From Prevotella veroralis DSM 19559 = JCM 6290 (GTDB taxonomy: Bacteria; Bacteroidota; Bacteroidia; Bacteroidales; Bacteroidaceae): 64,000 bases of DNA. Location of the stretch: positions 1 through 64,000 of the forward strand of contig NZ_KB898332.1 in assembly GCF_000377625.1 (NCBI RefSeq), given 5' to 3'. Each line of letters begins with the position of its first letter. Within the stretch, counting starts at the first letter, position 1. Shown here one piece after another: positions 8,871 through 15,609 of the stretch. Both the position numbers and the translations under genes were made by a program. The notes beneath the pieces were generated by a model. It did no database searches, was not told the origin of the DNA, and saw nothing but the letters and a program-made list of their open reading frames with translations.

Positions 8871-8918
8871 CAAAATTCATAATTCAAAGTTCAAAATTAT
8901 GATTACTTCTGATGCTTA
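8871..8918 (+). repeat. Left arm of a perfect 48-bp inverted repeat
   Basis: Bases 8871-8918 are the exact reverse complement of 9429-9476, 48 of 48 by direct comparison. The arm starts two bases after the glycosyltransferase stop. In RNA the two arms would form a 48-bp perfect stem with the four-helix-bundle gene in the loop. Confidence 0.97.
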
Positions 8919-8997
8919 AGATGGAGGGAAATGATTGATAAGATTAATTCATTAATCAGTTTTCTATAAACTACCGGAATATAACTAAAAACCGAAA

Positions 8998-9390
8998 ATG
9001 ACTATGCTAAAACGAGAGAAAAACATTCTAATGGAGAAAGTTAACGCCTTCACCAATAGAATCATACGGTTATATCAATACCTGAAAGATAGTAAACAAG
9101 AATACATACTATCAAAACAACTCTTGCGAAGTGGTACAAATATAGGTGCTAACTTTATAGAAAGTCAAAGTGCACAAAGCTCTGCTGACTTTATTCACAA
9201 GCTCGAGATCGCACTAAAAGAAGCACAGGAAACGAAATACTGGATCGATAAACTACTTGTTGGGAATTATATTAGTGACTATGGACATACGTCGATAAGC
9301 AATGACAACATAGAACTTATCAAGCTCTTATCAGCTATCATTATTACGAAAAAAAGGAACATTAGGAACGGAGAAGATGTAAAATACTAA
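8998..9390 (+). CDS. Four-helix-bundle protein (S23/IVS family)
   Basis: A 130-residue protein of the four-helix-bundle family (TIGR02436/S23-type). Relatives are encoded inside 23S rRNA intervening sequences of several bacteria, stand alone in many Bacteroidota, and are structurally related to the Avd accessory proteins of diversity-generating retroelements. The family pattern is clear: LRSGTNIGANFIES (about residues 43-56), then a second helix pair with FIHKLEIALKEAQETKYWIDKL (64-85). Relatives bind nucleic acid through a basic surface; the cellular role is unknown. It lies inside a perfect 48-bp inverted repeat, mirroring the stem-flanked arrangement of rRNA intervening sequences. No rRNA or reverse transcriptase is nearby. 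Alternative ATGs exist at residues 3 and 12. Confidence 0.9.
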   Translation: MTMLKREKNILMEKVNAFTNRIIRLYQYLKDSKQEYILSKQLLRSGTNIGANFIESQSAQSSADFIHKLEIALKEAQETKYWIDKLLVGNYISDYGHTSISNDNIELIKLLSAIIITKKRNIRNGEDVKY

Positions 9391-9428
9391 CGTAACTAAT
9401 CCTGATTTCGAGTTGATTATATAAATCA

Positions 9429-9476
9429 TAAGCATCAGAAGTAATCATAATTTTGAACTTTGAATTATGAATTTTG
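9429..9476 (-). repeat. Right arm of the 48-bp inverted repeat, covering the radC start
   Basis: It is the exact reverse complement of 8871-8918. The radC ATG (9467-9469) lies within this arm, so folding of a read-through transcript would bury the radC start codon. Confidence 0.97.
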
Positions 9477-10165
9477 AATTAAAGAACATCGCTATTAACA
9501 ACTGGGCAGAGGCTGACCGCCCACGTGAGAAACTGGAGAGACTGGGAGCAAATGCGCTTAGTGATGCCGAACTGTTGGCTATCCTTATTGGTTCCGGAAC
9601 GGCAAATGAAAGTGCTGTCGATCTAATGAAACGAATCCTAAAGGACTGCAATAATAATCTAAACACATTGGGGAAGCTATCCTTGCATCGCTTGGAAGAA
9701 TACAAAGGAATTGGTCCGGCAAAGGCGATAACGATACTTGCTGCATGCGAATTGGGTAAACGGAGGCAACGTGCAAAAGTAGAAGATGCACCCTTACTGA
9801 ATAGTGCCGAAGCCATTTACAACTATATGTACACGACCATTCAAGACCTCGACATCGAAGAGGGTTGGATACTGATGATGAAGCAAAACTTCCGTCTCAT
9901 TGAGGCGAAACGTATCTCGATTGGTGGACTGACAATGGCTCCGATAGACATTAGACTTATGATGAAAGAGGCGTTGATGAAGAACACTACCATCCTTGCC
10001 TTTTGCCATAACCATCCCAGCGGGAACACTTCTCCCAGCCATGAGGACGATCTTCTCACCAATCGCATACGGAAAGCTTGCGAACTACTAAGCATCCACT
10101 TTGCTGATCATGTAGTCCTCACTGATGGAAAATATTACTCTTATCGTGAAGAGGGAAGACTGTAA
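9467..10165 (+). CDS. radC: RadC family JAB-domain protein
   Basis: A 232-residue RadC (YeeS-like) protein. The N-terminal third is a helix-hairpin-helix region beginning WAEADRPREKLERLGANALSDAELLAILIGSG; the C-terminal JAB/MPN metalloprotease-like domain carries the zinc motif HNHPSGNTSPSHEDD. Despite the name, a repair role for RadC was not upheld in E. coli, and the function remains unsettled. Family proteins usually start close to the WAExDRPREKL segment; the ATG used lies 12 codons before it and falls inside the right arm of the 48-bp inverted repeat, so the present N-terminus is partly supplied by that repeat. No own promoter was found. Confidence 0.92.
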   Translation: MNFELKNIAINNWAEADRPREKLERLGANALSDAELLAILIGSGTANESAVDLMKRILKDCNNNLNTLGKLSLHRLEEYKGIGPAKAITILAACELGKRRQRAKVEDAPLLNSAEAIYNYMYTTIQDLDIEEGWILMMKQNFRLIEAKRISIGGLTMAPIDIRLMMKEALMKNTTILAFCHNHPSGNTSPSHEDDLLTNRIRKACELLSIHFADHVVLTDGKYYSYREEGRL

Positions 10166-10198
10166 GAATTCTATCGAAGCACAAAAACAAACAATAGT

Positions 10199-10966
10199 CT
10201 ACCACTCCCACCAGTTCTTTCTTTCCACCTCGTGCCACTCACCTAAGGGCTCTACACTCCAAACTAGACCAGAGTTCCGCCAATAAGTAATTCTCACCTT
10301 ATTATAATGCTCTAGTTCCAAGTAATGTGCATAGCTAATAAGATGCTCTGGAGAAGAGGATATGGTGTCACCTTCCCATGTAATAACATAATTGGTAAAA
10401 GAACGCCTGTGAACTATTGTGTCTAGCGTAAATGAGCCTTCATAAGTAACAGCATCATTATCCACAAAGTCCTTTATATAAGCTGTAACACCCCTAATAA
10501 TAAGGAAAAGAGAAGTTATCCCCAAAATAGTAAAACCAATCTTGGTATACCATTTATACTCCTTAACACGCCAACAAAAGATGCCAAAGATGCTAACAGC
10601 TATTCCGAAAGAGAACAGAAGAGCTGTCAAAAAGAGTCCACAATAACCTTCTCGTGTATGTAAACCGAAGTAACTTGGATATATACAAAGAGGTAATAAG
10701 AAAATAAAGAGTGCTACGCCAAGCGAAACAAGCAGTTTGGTACGCTTTTCATTAAAATTAAGTTGTCCCCAAATCTTCCTTCTCTGTACTTTAGAAGTAG
10801 CCTTACTCTTTCGCGCACACTGATTAGCTTCAGCCAAGATAGCATTCCACTTAGCACTGCCAGGCTGTACCTCATGTGTTCCGAGAGCGTCCCGAACAGT
10901 AATCCTTACAGGCTTCTTATTTTGATAAGTGATATTCCAACTATACCAATCGCCCATGATAATCAT
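10199..10966 (-). CDS. Hypothetical membrane protein
   Basis: I do not recognise this 255-residue protein. The N-terminal 75 residues are soluble and basic; three hydrophobic segments follow (about residues 80-98, 110-130 and 142-162), and the C-terminal 90 residues are soluble and aromatic-rich (HEVERKNWWEW at the end), probably extracytoplasmic. It is transcribed alone, convergent with radC. A promoter ends 18 bases upstream of the ATG. A second ATG three codons in (10957) is possible. This layout resembles the DUF3592-type membrane proteins (a soluble, possibly Ig-like part between membrane segments), but I cannot confirm that. Confidence 0.7.
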   Translation of the reverse strand: MIIMGDWYSWNITYQNKKPVRITVRDALGTHEVQPGSAKWNAILAEANQCARKSKATSKVQRRKIWGQLNFNEKRTKLLVSLGVALFIFLLPLCIYPSYFGLHTREGYCGLFLTALLFSFGIAVSIFGIFCWRVKEYKWYTKIGFTILGITSLFLIIRGVTAYIKDFVDNDAVTYEGSFTLDTIVHRRSFTNYVITWEGDTISSSPEHLISYAHYLELEHYNKVRITYWRNSGLVWSVEPLGEWHEVERKNWWEW

Positions 10967-10983
10967 CCTTCTTTATCATTGCA

Positions 10984-11015
10984 CAAATATACAATAATAT
11001 GTTTGTAAAACCAAG
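10984..11015 (-). promoter_or_regulatory. Promoter of the hypothetical membrane protein gene
   Basis: On the minus strand CTTG (11012-11015), 20 bases, TATATTTG (10984-10991). The leader is short, about 10 bases. Confidence 0.6.
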
Positions 11016-11043
11016 ATAAATGACCTTCTTTCCTTAGCAAGCT

Positions 11044-11075
11044 ATTGTGATTATTGTTTTAAATTACTATCTTTG
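11044..11075 (+). promoter_or_regulatory. Distal promoter of the DUF59-lpxH pair
   Basis: ATTG (11044-11047), 20 bases, TATCTTTG (11068-11075). Between this and the proximal box lies a small perfect hairpin, AAAAGC-AA-GCTTTT (11103-11116). Confidence 0.5.
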
Positions 11076-11133
11076 CAGAAGATAGGCTGCATTCGGCAAT
11101 TTAAAAGCAAGCTTTTATTGCACTCATTGGCAC

Positions 11134-11141
11134 TATCTTTG
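11134..11141 (+). promoter_or_regulatory. Proximal -7 box of the DUF59-lpxH pair
   Basis: TATCTTTG located 37 bases before the DUF59 ATG. The -33 region is poor. With the distal box, this suggests two tandem start sites. Confidence 0.5.
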
Positions 11142-11178
11142 CAAAAGAAACATTATTAATAAACACCCAATTAAATAT

Positions 11179-11499
11179 ATGACACAAGAAGAAAAGACGC
11201 AGATTGAGGAGAAAATCGTTGATGTTTTGAAGACCGTCTATGACCCAGAAATACCTGTAAATATATATGATCTCGGTATGATCTATAAGATAGATGTAGA
11301 CGAGAAAGGTAATCTTGACATGGATATGACATTCACAGCTCCTTCTTGCCCAGCCGCCGACTTCATCCTTGAAGATGTACGCACAAAGGTGGAAAGTGTT
11401 GAGGGAATAAAGTCAGCTAACATCAATCTCGTCTTTGACCCAGTATGGGATCAAAGTATGATGTCCGAAGAGGCACGTGTTGAACTAGGCTTTGAATAA
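11179..11499 (+). CDS. DUF59/MIP18-type iron-sulfur assembly protein
   Basis: A 106-residue protein of the DUF59 (MIP18, SufT/PaaD-like) family that helps mature or deliver Fe-S clusters. The conserved VYDPEIPVNIYDLGMIYKI (about residues 20-38) and the TAPSCPAADF segment (52-61) with its single conserved cysteine Cys56 are present. No other suf genes are in the window, so it may work with an unlinked SUF system. lpxH follows after 46 bases, apparently in the same transcript. Length is typical of the stand-alone family. Confidence 0.9.
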   Translation: MTQEEKTQIEEKIVDVLKTVYDPEIPVNIYDLGMIYKIDVDEKGNLDMDMTFTAPSCPAADFILEDVRTKVESVEGIKSANINLVFDPVWDQSMMSEEARVELGFE

Positions 11500-11545
11500 A
11501 GCCTCTCAACACTCCTGACACCCCGTTCACATAAATTTCAAAGAC

Positions 11546-12310
11546 ATGAAAAATATCTATTTTCTATCTGACGCACACCTTGGTTCGCTAGCCATCAAGC
11601 ACAGGCGTACACAAGAACGTCGCTTGGTTCGATTCTTGGATAGCATTAAGAACAAAGCAGCAGCTATTTACCTGCTTGGGGATATGTTCGACTTTTGGAA
11701 CGAATATAAGTATGTTGTTCCAAAAGGATTCACCCGCTTCTTAGGGAAAATATCAGAGTTAACAGACATGGGAGTAGAGGTGCACTTCTTTACTGGCAAT
11801 CATGATCTTTGGACTTACGGCTACTTGGAAGAGGAATGTGGCGTCATCCTGCATCGTCAACCCATCACTACCGAGATATATGATAAGGTATTCTATCTTG
11901 CACATGGCGATGGACTAGGTGATCCAGATCCAATGTTTCGGTTCTTGAGGAAGGTCTTTCACAATCGTGGATGCCAACGATTACTCAACTTCTTCCACCC
12001 TTGGTGGGGTATGCAGTTGGGATTAAATTGGGCAAAAAAGAGCCGATTGAAACGTGCCGATGGGAAAGAAGCACCCTACATGGGCGAAGATAAAGAATAT
12101 TTAGTGCGTTACACAAAAGATTACATGCGCACGCATAAAGACGTAGATTATTACCTCTATGGTCATCGCCACATCGAATTAGACCTCACCCTATCACGAA
12201 AAGTGCGCATGCTGATACTTGGCGACTGGATAAATCAGTTCACTTATGTTGTCTTCGATGGTGAGCATTTATTCCTGGAAGAGTACGTTGAAGGCGAAAG
12301 CAAACCTTAA
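11546..12310 (+). CDS. lpxH: UDP-2,3-diacylglucosamine hydrolase family protein (LpxH-like)
   Basis: A 254-residue calcineurin-like metallophosphoesterase. The family cleaves UDP-2,3-diacylglucosamine to lipid X and UMP, the fourth step of lipid A synthesis, at the cytoplasmic membrane. All metal-site blocks are visible: SDAHLGS (residues 7-13), LGDMFDFW (about 44-51), GNHDLW (about 84-89), AHGDGLGDPD (about 117-126) and YGHRHIEL (near 207). The segment between blocks four and five contains the helical cap typical of LpxH/LpxH2. It probably shares a transcript with the DUF59 gene upstream. Lipid A synthesis is the most likely job, though close relatives with uncertain substrates exist. Confidence 0.82.
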   Translation: MKNIYFLSDAHLGSLAIKHRRTQERRLVRFLDSIKNKAAAIYLLGDMFDFWNEYKYVVPKGFTRFLGKISELTDMGVEVHFFTGNHDLWTYGYLEEECGVILHRQPITTEIYDKVFYLAHGDGLGDPDPMFRFLRKVFHNRGCQRLLNFFHPWWGMQLGLNWAKKSRLKRADGKEAPYMGEDKEYLVRYTKDYMRTHKDVDYYLYGHRHIELDLTLSRKVRMLILGDWINQFTYVVFDGEHLFLEEYVEGESKP

Positions 12311-12386
12311 CAAAAGCAAAAATAAGGCTATTATCAAGATAAAAAGTTATTTTTTAGCTATAAAAACTCATTTTCTTTAGAAAGTA

Positions 12387-12418
12387 TTTGGATGTTACAA
12401 AACAATCTCGTATCTTTG
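12387..12418 (+). promoter_or_regulatory. Consensus promoter of an intergenic small RNA
   Basis: TTTG (12387-12390), exactly 20 bases, TATCTTTG (12411-12418). There is no ORF downstream before a terminator at 12590. Confidence 0.75.
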
Positions 12419-12424
12419 CATTGT

Positions 12425-12590
12425 CTCTTAAGAGATAATCTTCTCACATAAAGAGATCTATCAATTATACATAACTGATAAGTTAAGTAGACTATAAGAT
12501 ATTCATAATATAAAATTAAAACTCAGGTTTGTAGATTAAGTTTAGTCAAAAGAAAGGTAGTTGTCGTGAGATAACTACCTTTCGCTTTTT
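12425..12590 (+). ncRNA. Candidate small RNA of about 165 nt
   Basis: A perfect promoter and a strong terminator delimit about 165 bases that contain no ATG on the plus strand. The terminator stem is GAAAGGTAGTT (12552-12562) with AACTACCTTTC (12573-12583), then T5. A short palindrome, TCTCTTAAGAGA, sits near the predicted 5' end. It is not a tRNA or any RNA class I can recognise; a 6S-like or regulatory RNA is possible. Start and end are inferred from the flanking signals. Confidence 0.6.
12552..12590 (+). terminator. Terminator of the small RNA candidate
   Basis: An 11-bp perfect stem with a 10-base loop, followed by GCTTTTT. Confidence 0.85.
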
Positions 12591-12700
12591 ATAATAACTT
12601 CATCTTACAAAACGGTCTTCTTCATTCTTAGCATCCATCTATTGGTAACAACAAATAATATAAAAGAATCCAACCATATCATAGTTTTATTTTTATTTCA

Positions 12701-12785
12701 GTTGCTGTCACTTTTAACATTTCGGTTAACTGGCTGTCTACAAACCGTTTATAGGGCTGGGAAGAATGACAGGAATGACAGCAAA
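12701..12785. repeat. 85-bp element with terminal inverted repeats, copy 1
   Basis: It begins GTTGCTGTCA and ends TGACAGCAAA, and shares TTTAACATTT just inside the left end with copy 2 at 35005-35089, which is also exactly 85 bp. In this copy the inverted repeat extends outward through ATTTTTATTT / AATAAAAAT. No ORF is inside. Confidence 0.7.
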
Positions 12786-12793
12786 AATAAAAA

Positions 12794-12920
12794 TGATAGG
12801 CTATACAAAAAGTCCTTATCCACAACAAGTCATAGTGAAACATGATTGTGCAAACACACTATGAATGAAACTATGGATGAGTCACAACAATCGTAACTCA
12901 ACTTTTGATATAGCCTATCA
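12794..12920. repeat. 127-bp inverted-repeat structure downstream of ackA
   Basis: TGATAGGCTATA (12794-12805) is repeated inverted at 12909-12920 (12 of 12), and the match continues imperfectly inward (AAAAAGT / ACTTTT). It starts directly after the 85-bp element and ends 34 bases before the ackA stop, so it may be part of the ackA 3' UTR. Confidence 0.65.
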
Positions 12921-12954
12921 GCTAATATTATATATCCGAGAGAAAACTCAAATA

Positions 12955-14160
12955 TTACTTCTTCAAGTCCTTAACAAGCTCTTGAGTATCACGTGCAATA
13001 ACGATCTCTTCGTCAGTTGGGACGAGAACAACCTTTACCTTTGAGTCATCAGTAGAGAGTATCTGCTCCTCGCCACGCACCTCATTGCGCTTCTTATCCA
13101 ACTTAATACCAAGATACTCCATGTCTTGACAAACATCCCAACGCAATCCGGTCTGATTCTCACCAACACCTGCTGTCCATACAATGATGTCTACACCATT
13201 CATAGCAGCAGCATAAGCACCGATGTACTTCTTTATGCGGTAAGCATACATCTGTAGTGCCAAATGAGCGAGCTTATTACCCTCGTTGTCTGCATTCTCA
13301 ATGTCACGCATATCAGAACTGATACCAGTAATGCCCAAGACACCGCTTTCCTTATTCAAGAAGTCTGCCATTTCCTGCGGTTGCTTACCGAGTTTTTCCA
13401 TCAAGTAAGTTACAGCAGAAGGATCGATATCACCAGAACGAGAACCCATCATCAAGCCTGCCAATGGCGTTAGACCCATTGATGTATCAATGACCTTACC
13501 GTTCTTAACAGCTGCAACAGAGGCTCCATTACCAATATGACAAGTAATGATTTTCTGTGTCTTGATGTCTACACCCAACATTTCACATACACGGTGTGAC
13601 ACATAACGGTGGCTTGTTCCGTGGAAACCATAGCGACGAACATGATACTTCTTATATAGATCATAAGGAACAGCATATAGGTAAGCATAATCTGGCATAG
13701 TGCTATGGAAAGCATTATCAAACACTGTTACCTGTGGCGTGTGAGGCATCAAAGCGTCCACAGCACGCAATCCGCGCAAGTGACCAGCATTATGAACTGG
13801 AGCTAAATCTATGAGACTTTCAATACCGTCCTCTACTTCTTTTGTAACGATACAACTCTTCTCAAAGAGGTCACCTCCTTGCACTACTCGGTGTCCAACT
13901 GCGTCTATCTCATCAAGACTCTTTAGAGCACCAATCTCAGAATCAAGCAATACCTTGAACACAAGCGCTACACCTTCTTTATGTGTAGGAAGGTCTGCCA
14001 TGATTTGTTTCTTCTCACCATTAGGGAGCTTAACCTTTATGAAAGCCTCATCAAGACCAATGCGTTCTACACCACCTTGAGCCAACACTGACTCGTCTTT
14101 CATATCGTACAACTTGTACTTAATAGAACTACTTCCGCAGTTCAAAACTAATATCTTCAT
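12955..14160 (-). CDS. ackA: Acetate kinase
   Basis: A 401-residue ASKHA-fold kinase that converts acetyl phosphate and ADP to acetate and ATP, the energy-yielding end of mixed-acid fermentation. The family start MKILVLNCGSSSIKYKLYD, the phosphate-loop HIGNGASVAAV, the DTSMGLTPLAGLMMGSRSGD signature and the late VWTAGVGEN are all present. I start it at the ATG at 14160; an upstream in-frame extension to 14247 lacks family similarity. pta lies 226 bases upstream on the same strand, the usual pta-ackA order. The gap holds a hairpin but no TAnnTTTG box, so the pair is probably one transcript. Confidence 0.97.
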   Translation of the reverse strand: MKILVLNCGSSSIKYKLYDMKDESVLAQGGVERIGLDEAFIKVKLPNGEKKQIMADLPTHKEGVALVFKVLLDSEIGALKSLDEIDAVGHRVVQGGDLFEKSCIVTKEVEDGIESLIDLAPVHNAGHLRGLRAVDALMPHTPQVTVFDNAFHSTMPDYAYLYAVPYDLYKKYHVRRYGFHGTSHRYVSHRVCEMLGVDIKTQKIITCHIGNGASVAAVKNGKVIDTSMGLTPLAGLMMGSRSGDIDPSAVTYLMEKLGKQPQEMADFLNKESGVLGITGISSDMRDIENADNEGNKLAHLALQMYAYRIKKYIGAYAAAMNGVDIIVWTAGVGENQTGLRWDVCQDMEYLGIKLDKKRNEVRGEEQILSTDDSKVKVVLVPTDEEIVIARDTQELVKDLKK

Positions 14161-14345
14161 ATTTTGATTATAGGAGTTAAAGGAGTGAAGGAAGTGAAAT
14201 GGAGTTAAGACAAATGCTTTGTCGGATATAGGATAATACGCTAACATTGCTTATAGATAGGTAAAAACAACCCACTAATTTACTATCTTCCCTTACTCTT
14301 TATTGATTACTTAATTACTTAGGAGCATCCCCCTCTATACATACT

Positions 14346-14378
14346 ACTCCTCTCTCCATTGGGAGAGGAGCAGAGGAG
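14346..14378. repeat. GA-rich hairpin between pta and ackA
   Basis: CTCCTCTC and GAGAGGAG segments around a CATTGG loop form a stem between pta and ackA, followed by a further GAGGAG. It resembles the intergenic repeats seen elsewhere in the window and may stabilise or attenuate the transcript. Confidence 0.5.
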
Positions 14379-14386
14379 AGGCTTCT

Positions 14387-15433
14387 TTATAGCTTTTTTG
14401 CATCTTGAGCTTGGCATGCAGTGATAGCTACCATATAATAGATATCATCTACACAACAGCCACGAGACAGGTCGTTAACAGGACGAGCAATACCTTGGAG
14501 GATAGGTCCAATCGCCTTTGCACCACCAAGACGTTCGATTAACTTGTAGCCGATGTTACCTACTTCAAGGTTGGGAACAACAAGTACATTAGCCTTACCT
14601 GCTATCTCCGAACCTGGTGCCTTCTTAGCGGCAACAGCAGGGACTAGAGCTGCATCAGCCTGTAATTCACCATCAACCTTCAGTGTTGGGAACTTCTCCT
14701 TGGCTATCTTTGTTGCCTCAACAACCTTATCTATAATGTAAACACTCTTACCCGTCTCACGGTCGATAGCATCTTTTGCCGATCCCTTAGTAGAGAAACT
14801 CAACATAGCAACATGTGGGTCTTGGAATCCAGCAACGCTCTTTGCGGTCTCAGCAGTGGTATAGGCTATTTGAGCCAACTGATCGGCAGTTGGGTTAGGA
14901 GTAACAGCTACATCACCCATAACGACAATTCCATTCTCACCATACTGTTGTTCGTGGGTGAGGATGAGCATAGCTCCACTCACACAAGTGATACCTGGCG
15001 CACATTTAATAATCTGTAAAGCAGGGCGAAGCGTGTCACCAGTGGTAGAGAGTGCACCTGAGATCTGTCCATCAGCACCTTCTGTCTTAATAATCATACA
15101 ACCCAGATAGAGATTATTCTTCGTCACCAACTCACGTGCCTGATCGATGGTCATACCCTTTTTCTGGCGTAGTTCGGCTAACTTAGCAGCATATTCTTCG
15201 CACTTAGGGTTATTCTCTGGGTCAACAATGGTTGCCTTATCAATGTTCTTAAGTCCCCACTCTGTGGCGAGCTTATGTATGTTGGTGGGGTTACCAATGA
15301 GGATTAAATTGGCAATGTCATCGGCTAATACCCTATCAGCCGCTCTAAGGGTTCGCTCCTCTTCTGCCTCGGGGAGCACGATACGTTGCTTATCGGCTTT
15401 AGCGCGTGCAACGATTTGCTCTAATAAATCCAT
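14387..15433 (-). CDS. pta: Phosphate acetyltransferase
   Basis: A 348-residue enzyme that exchanges CoA for phosphate on acetyl-CoA, giving acetyl phosphate for acetate kinase. This is the short, single-domain Pta form: IVLPEAEEERTLRAADRVL (about residues 18-36), SGALSTTGDTLRPALQIIK (125-143) and the C-terminal NVGNIGYKLIERLGGA-type block (VGNIGYKLIERLGGAKAIGP) are diagnostic. The longer E. coli N-terminal DRTGG region is absent. A perfect promoter precedes it and should drive pta-ackA. Confidence 0.97.
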   Translation of the reverse strand: MDLLEQIVARAKADKQRIVLPEAEEERTLRAADRVLADDIANLILIGNPTNIHKLATEWGLKNIDKATIVDPENNPKCEEYAAKLAELRQKKGMTIDQARELVTKNNLYLGCMIIKTEGADGQISGALSTTGDTLRPALQIIKCAPGITCVSGAMLILTHEQQYGENGIVVMGDVAVTPNPTADQLAQIAYTTAETAKSVAGFQDPHVAMLSFSTKGSAKDAIDRETGKSVYIIDKVVEATKIAKEKFPTLKVDGELQADAALVPAVAAKKAPGSEIAGKANVLVVPNLEVGNIGYKLIERLGGAKAIGPILQGIARPVNDLSRGCCVDDIYYMVAITACQAQDAKKL

Positions 15434-15485
15434 AGTTCTTTTTATATTGTAATAAATGTATTTCGGTCTTTAAAATGTCTACCTG

Positions 15486-15517
15486 CAAAGATAGTTAAAT
15501 TAACTTAGAATCCCAAA
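15486..15517 (-). promoter_or_regulatory. pta-ackA promoter
   Basis: On the minus strand TTTG (15514-15517), exactly 20 bases, TATCTTTG (15486-15493). Leader length to pta is about 45 bases. Confidence 0.75.
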
Positions 15518-15554
15518 CAAGACCCTTGTTTTATATCAGAAAAGAGCTATCCTC

Positions 15555-15586
15555 TTGGCTATCCCAGCTTTTCTACATATCTTTGT
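15555..15586 (+). promoter_or_regulatory. Promoter of the DUF2156-GNAT gene
   Basis: CTTG (15555-15558), 20 bases, TATCTTTG (15579-15586), divergent from the pta promoter. The leader would be about 18 bases. Confidence 0.65.
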
Positions 15587-15609
15587 AGCCTAACAATAAT
15601 ATAGACAAC

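Noticed and set aside
8998..9390. Avd-like gene hinting at a diversity-generating retroelement
   Set aside because: No reverse transcriptase and no template/variable repeat pair were found, and the protein matches the S23 four-helix family with flanking inverted repeats. The fimbrillin C-terminus alone does not establish a DGR target.
14161..14247. N-terminal extension of acetate kinase
   Set aside because: The extra 29 residues precede the universally conserved MKILVLNCGSSS start and have no family similarity.
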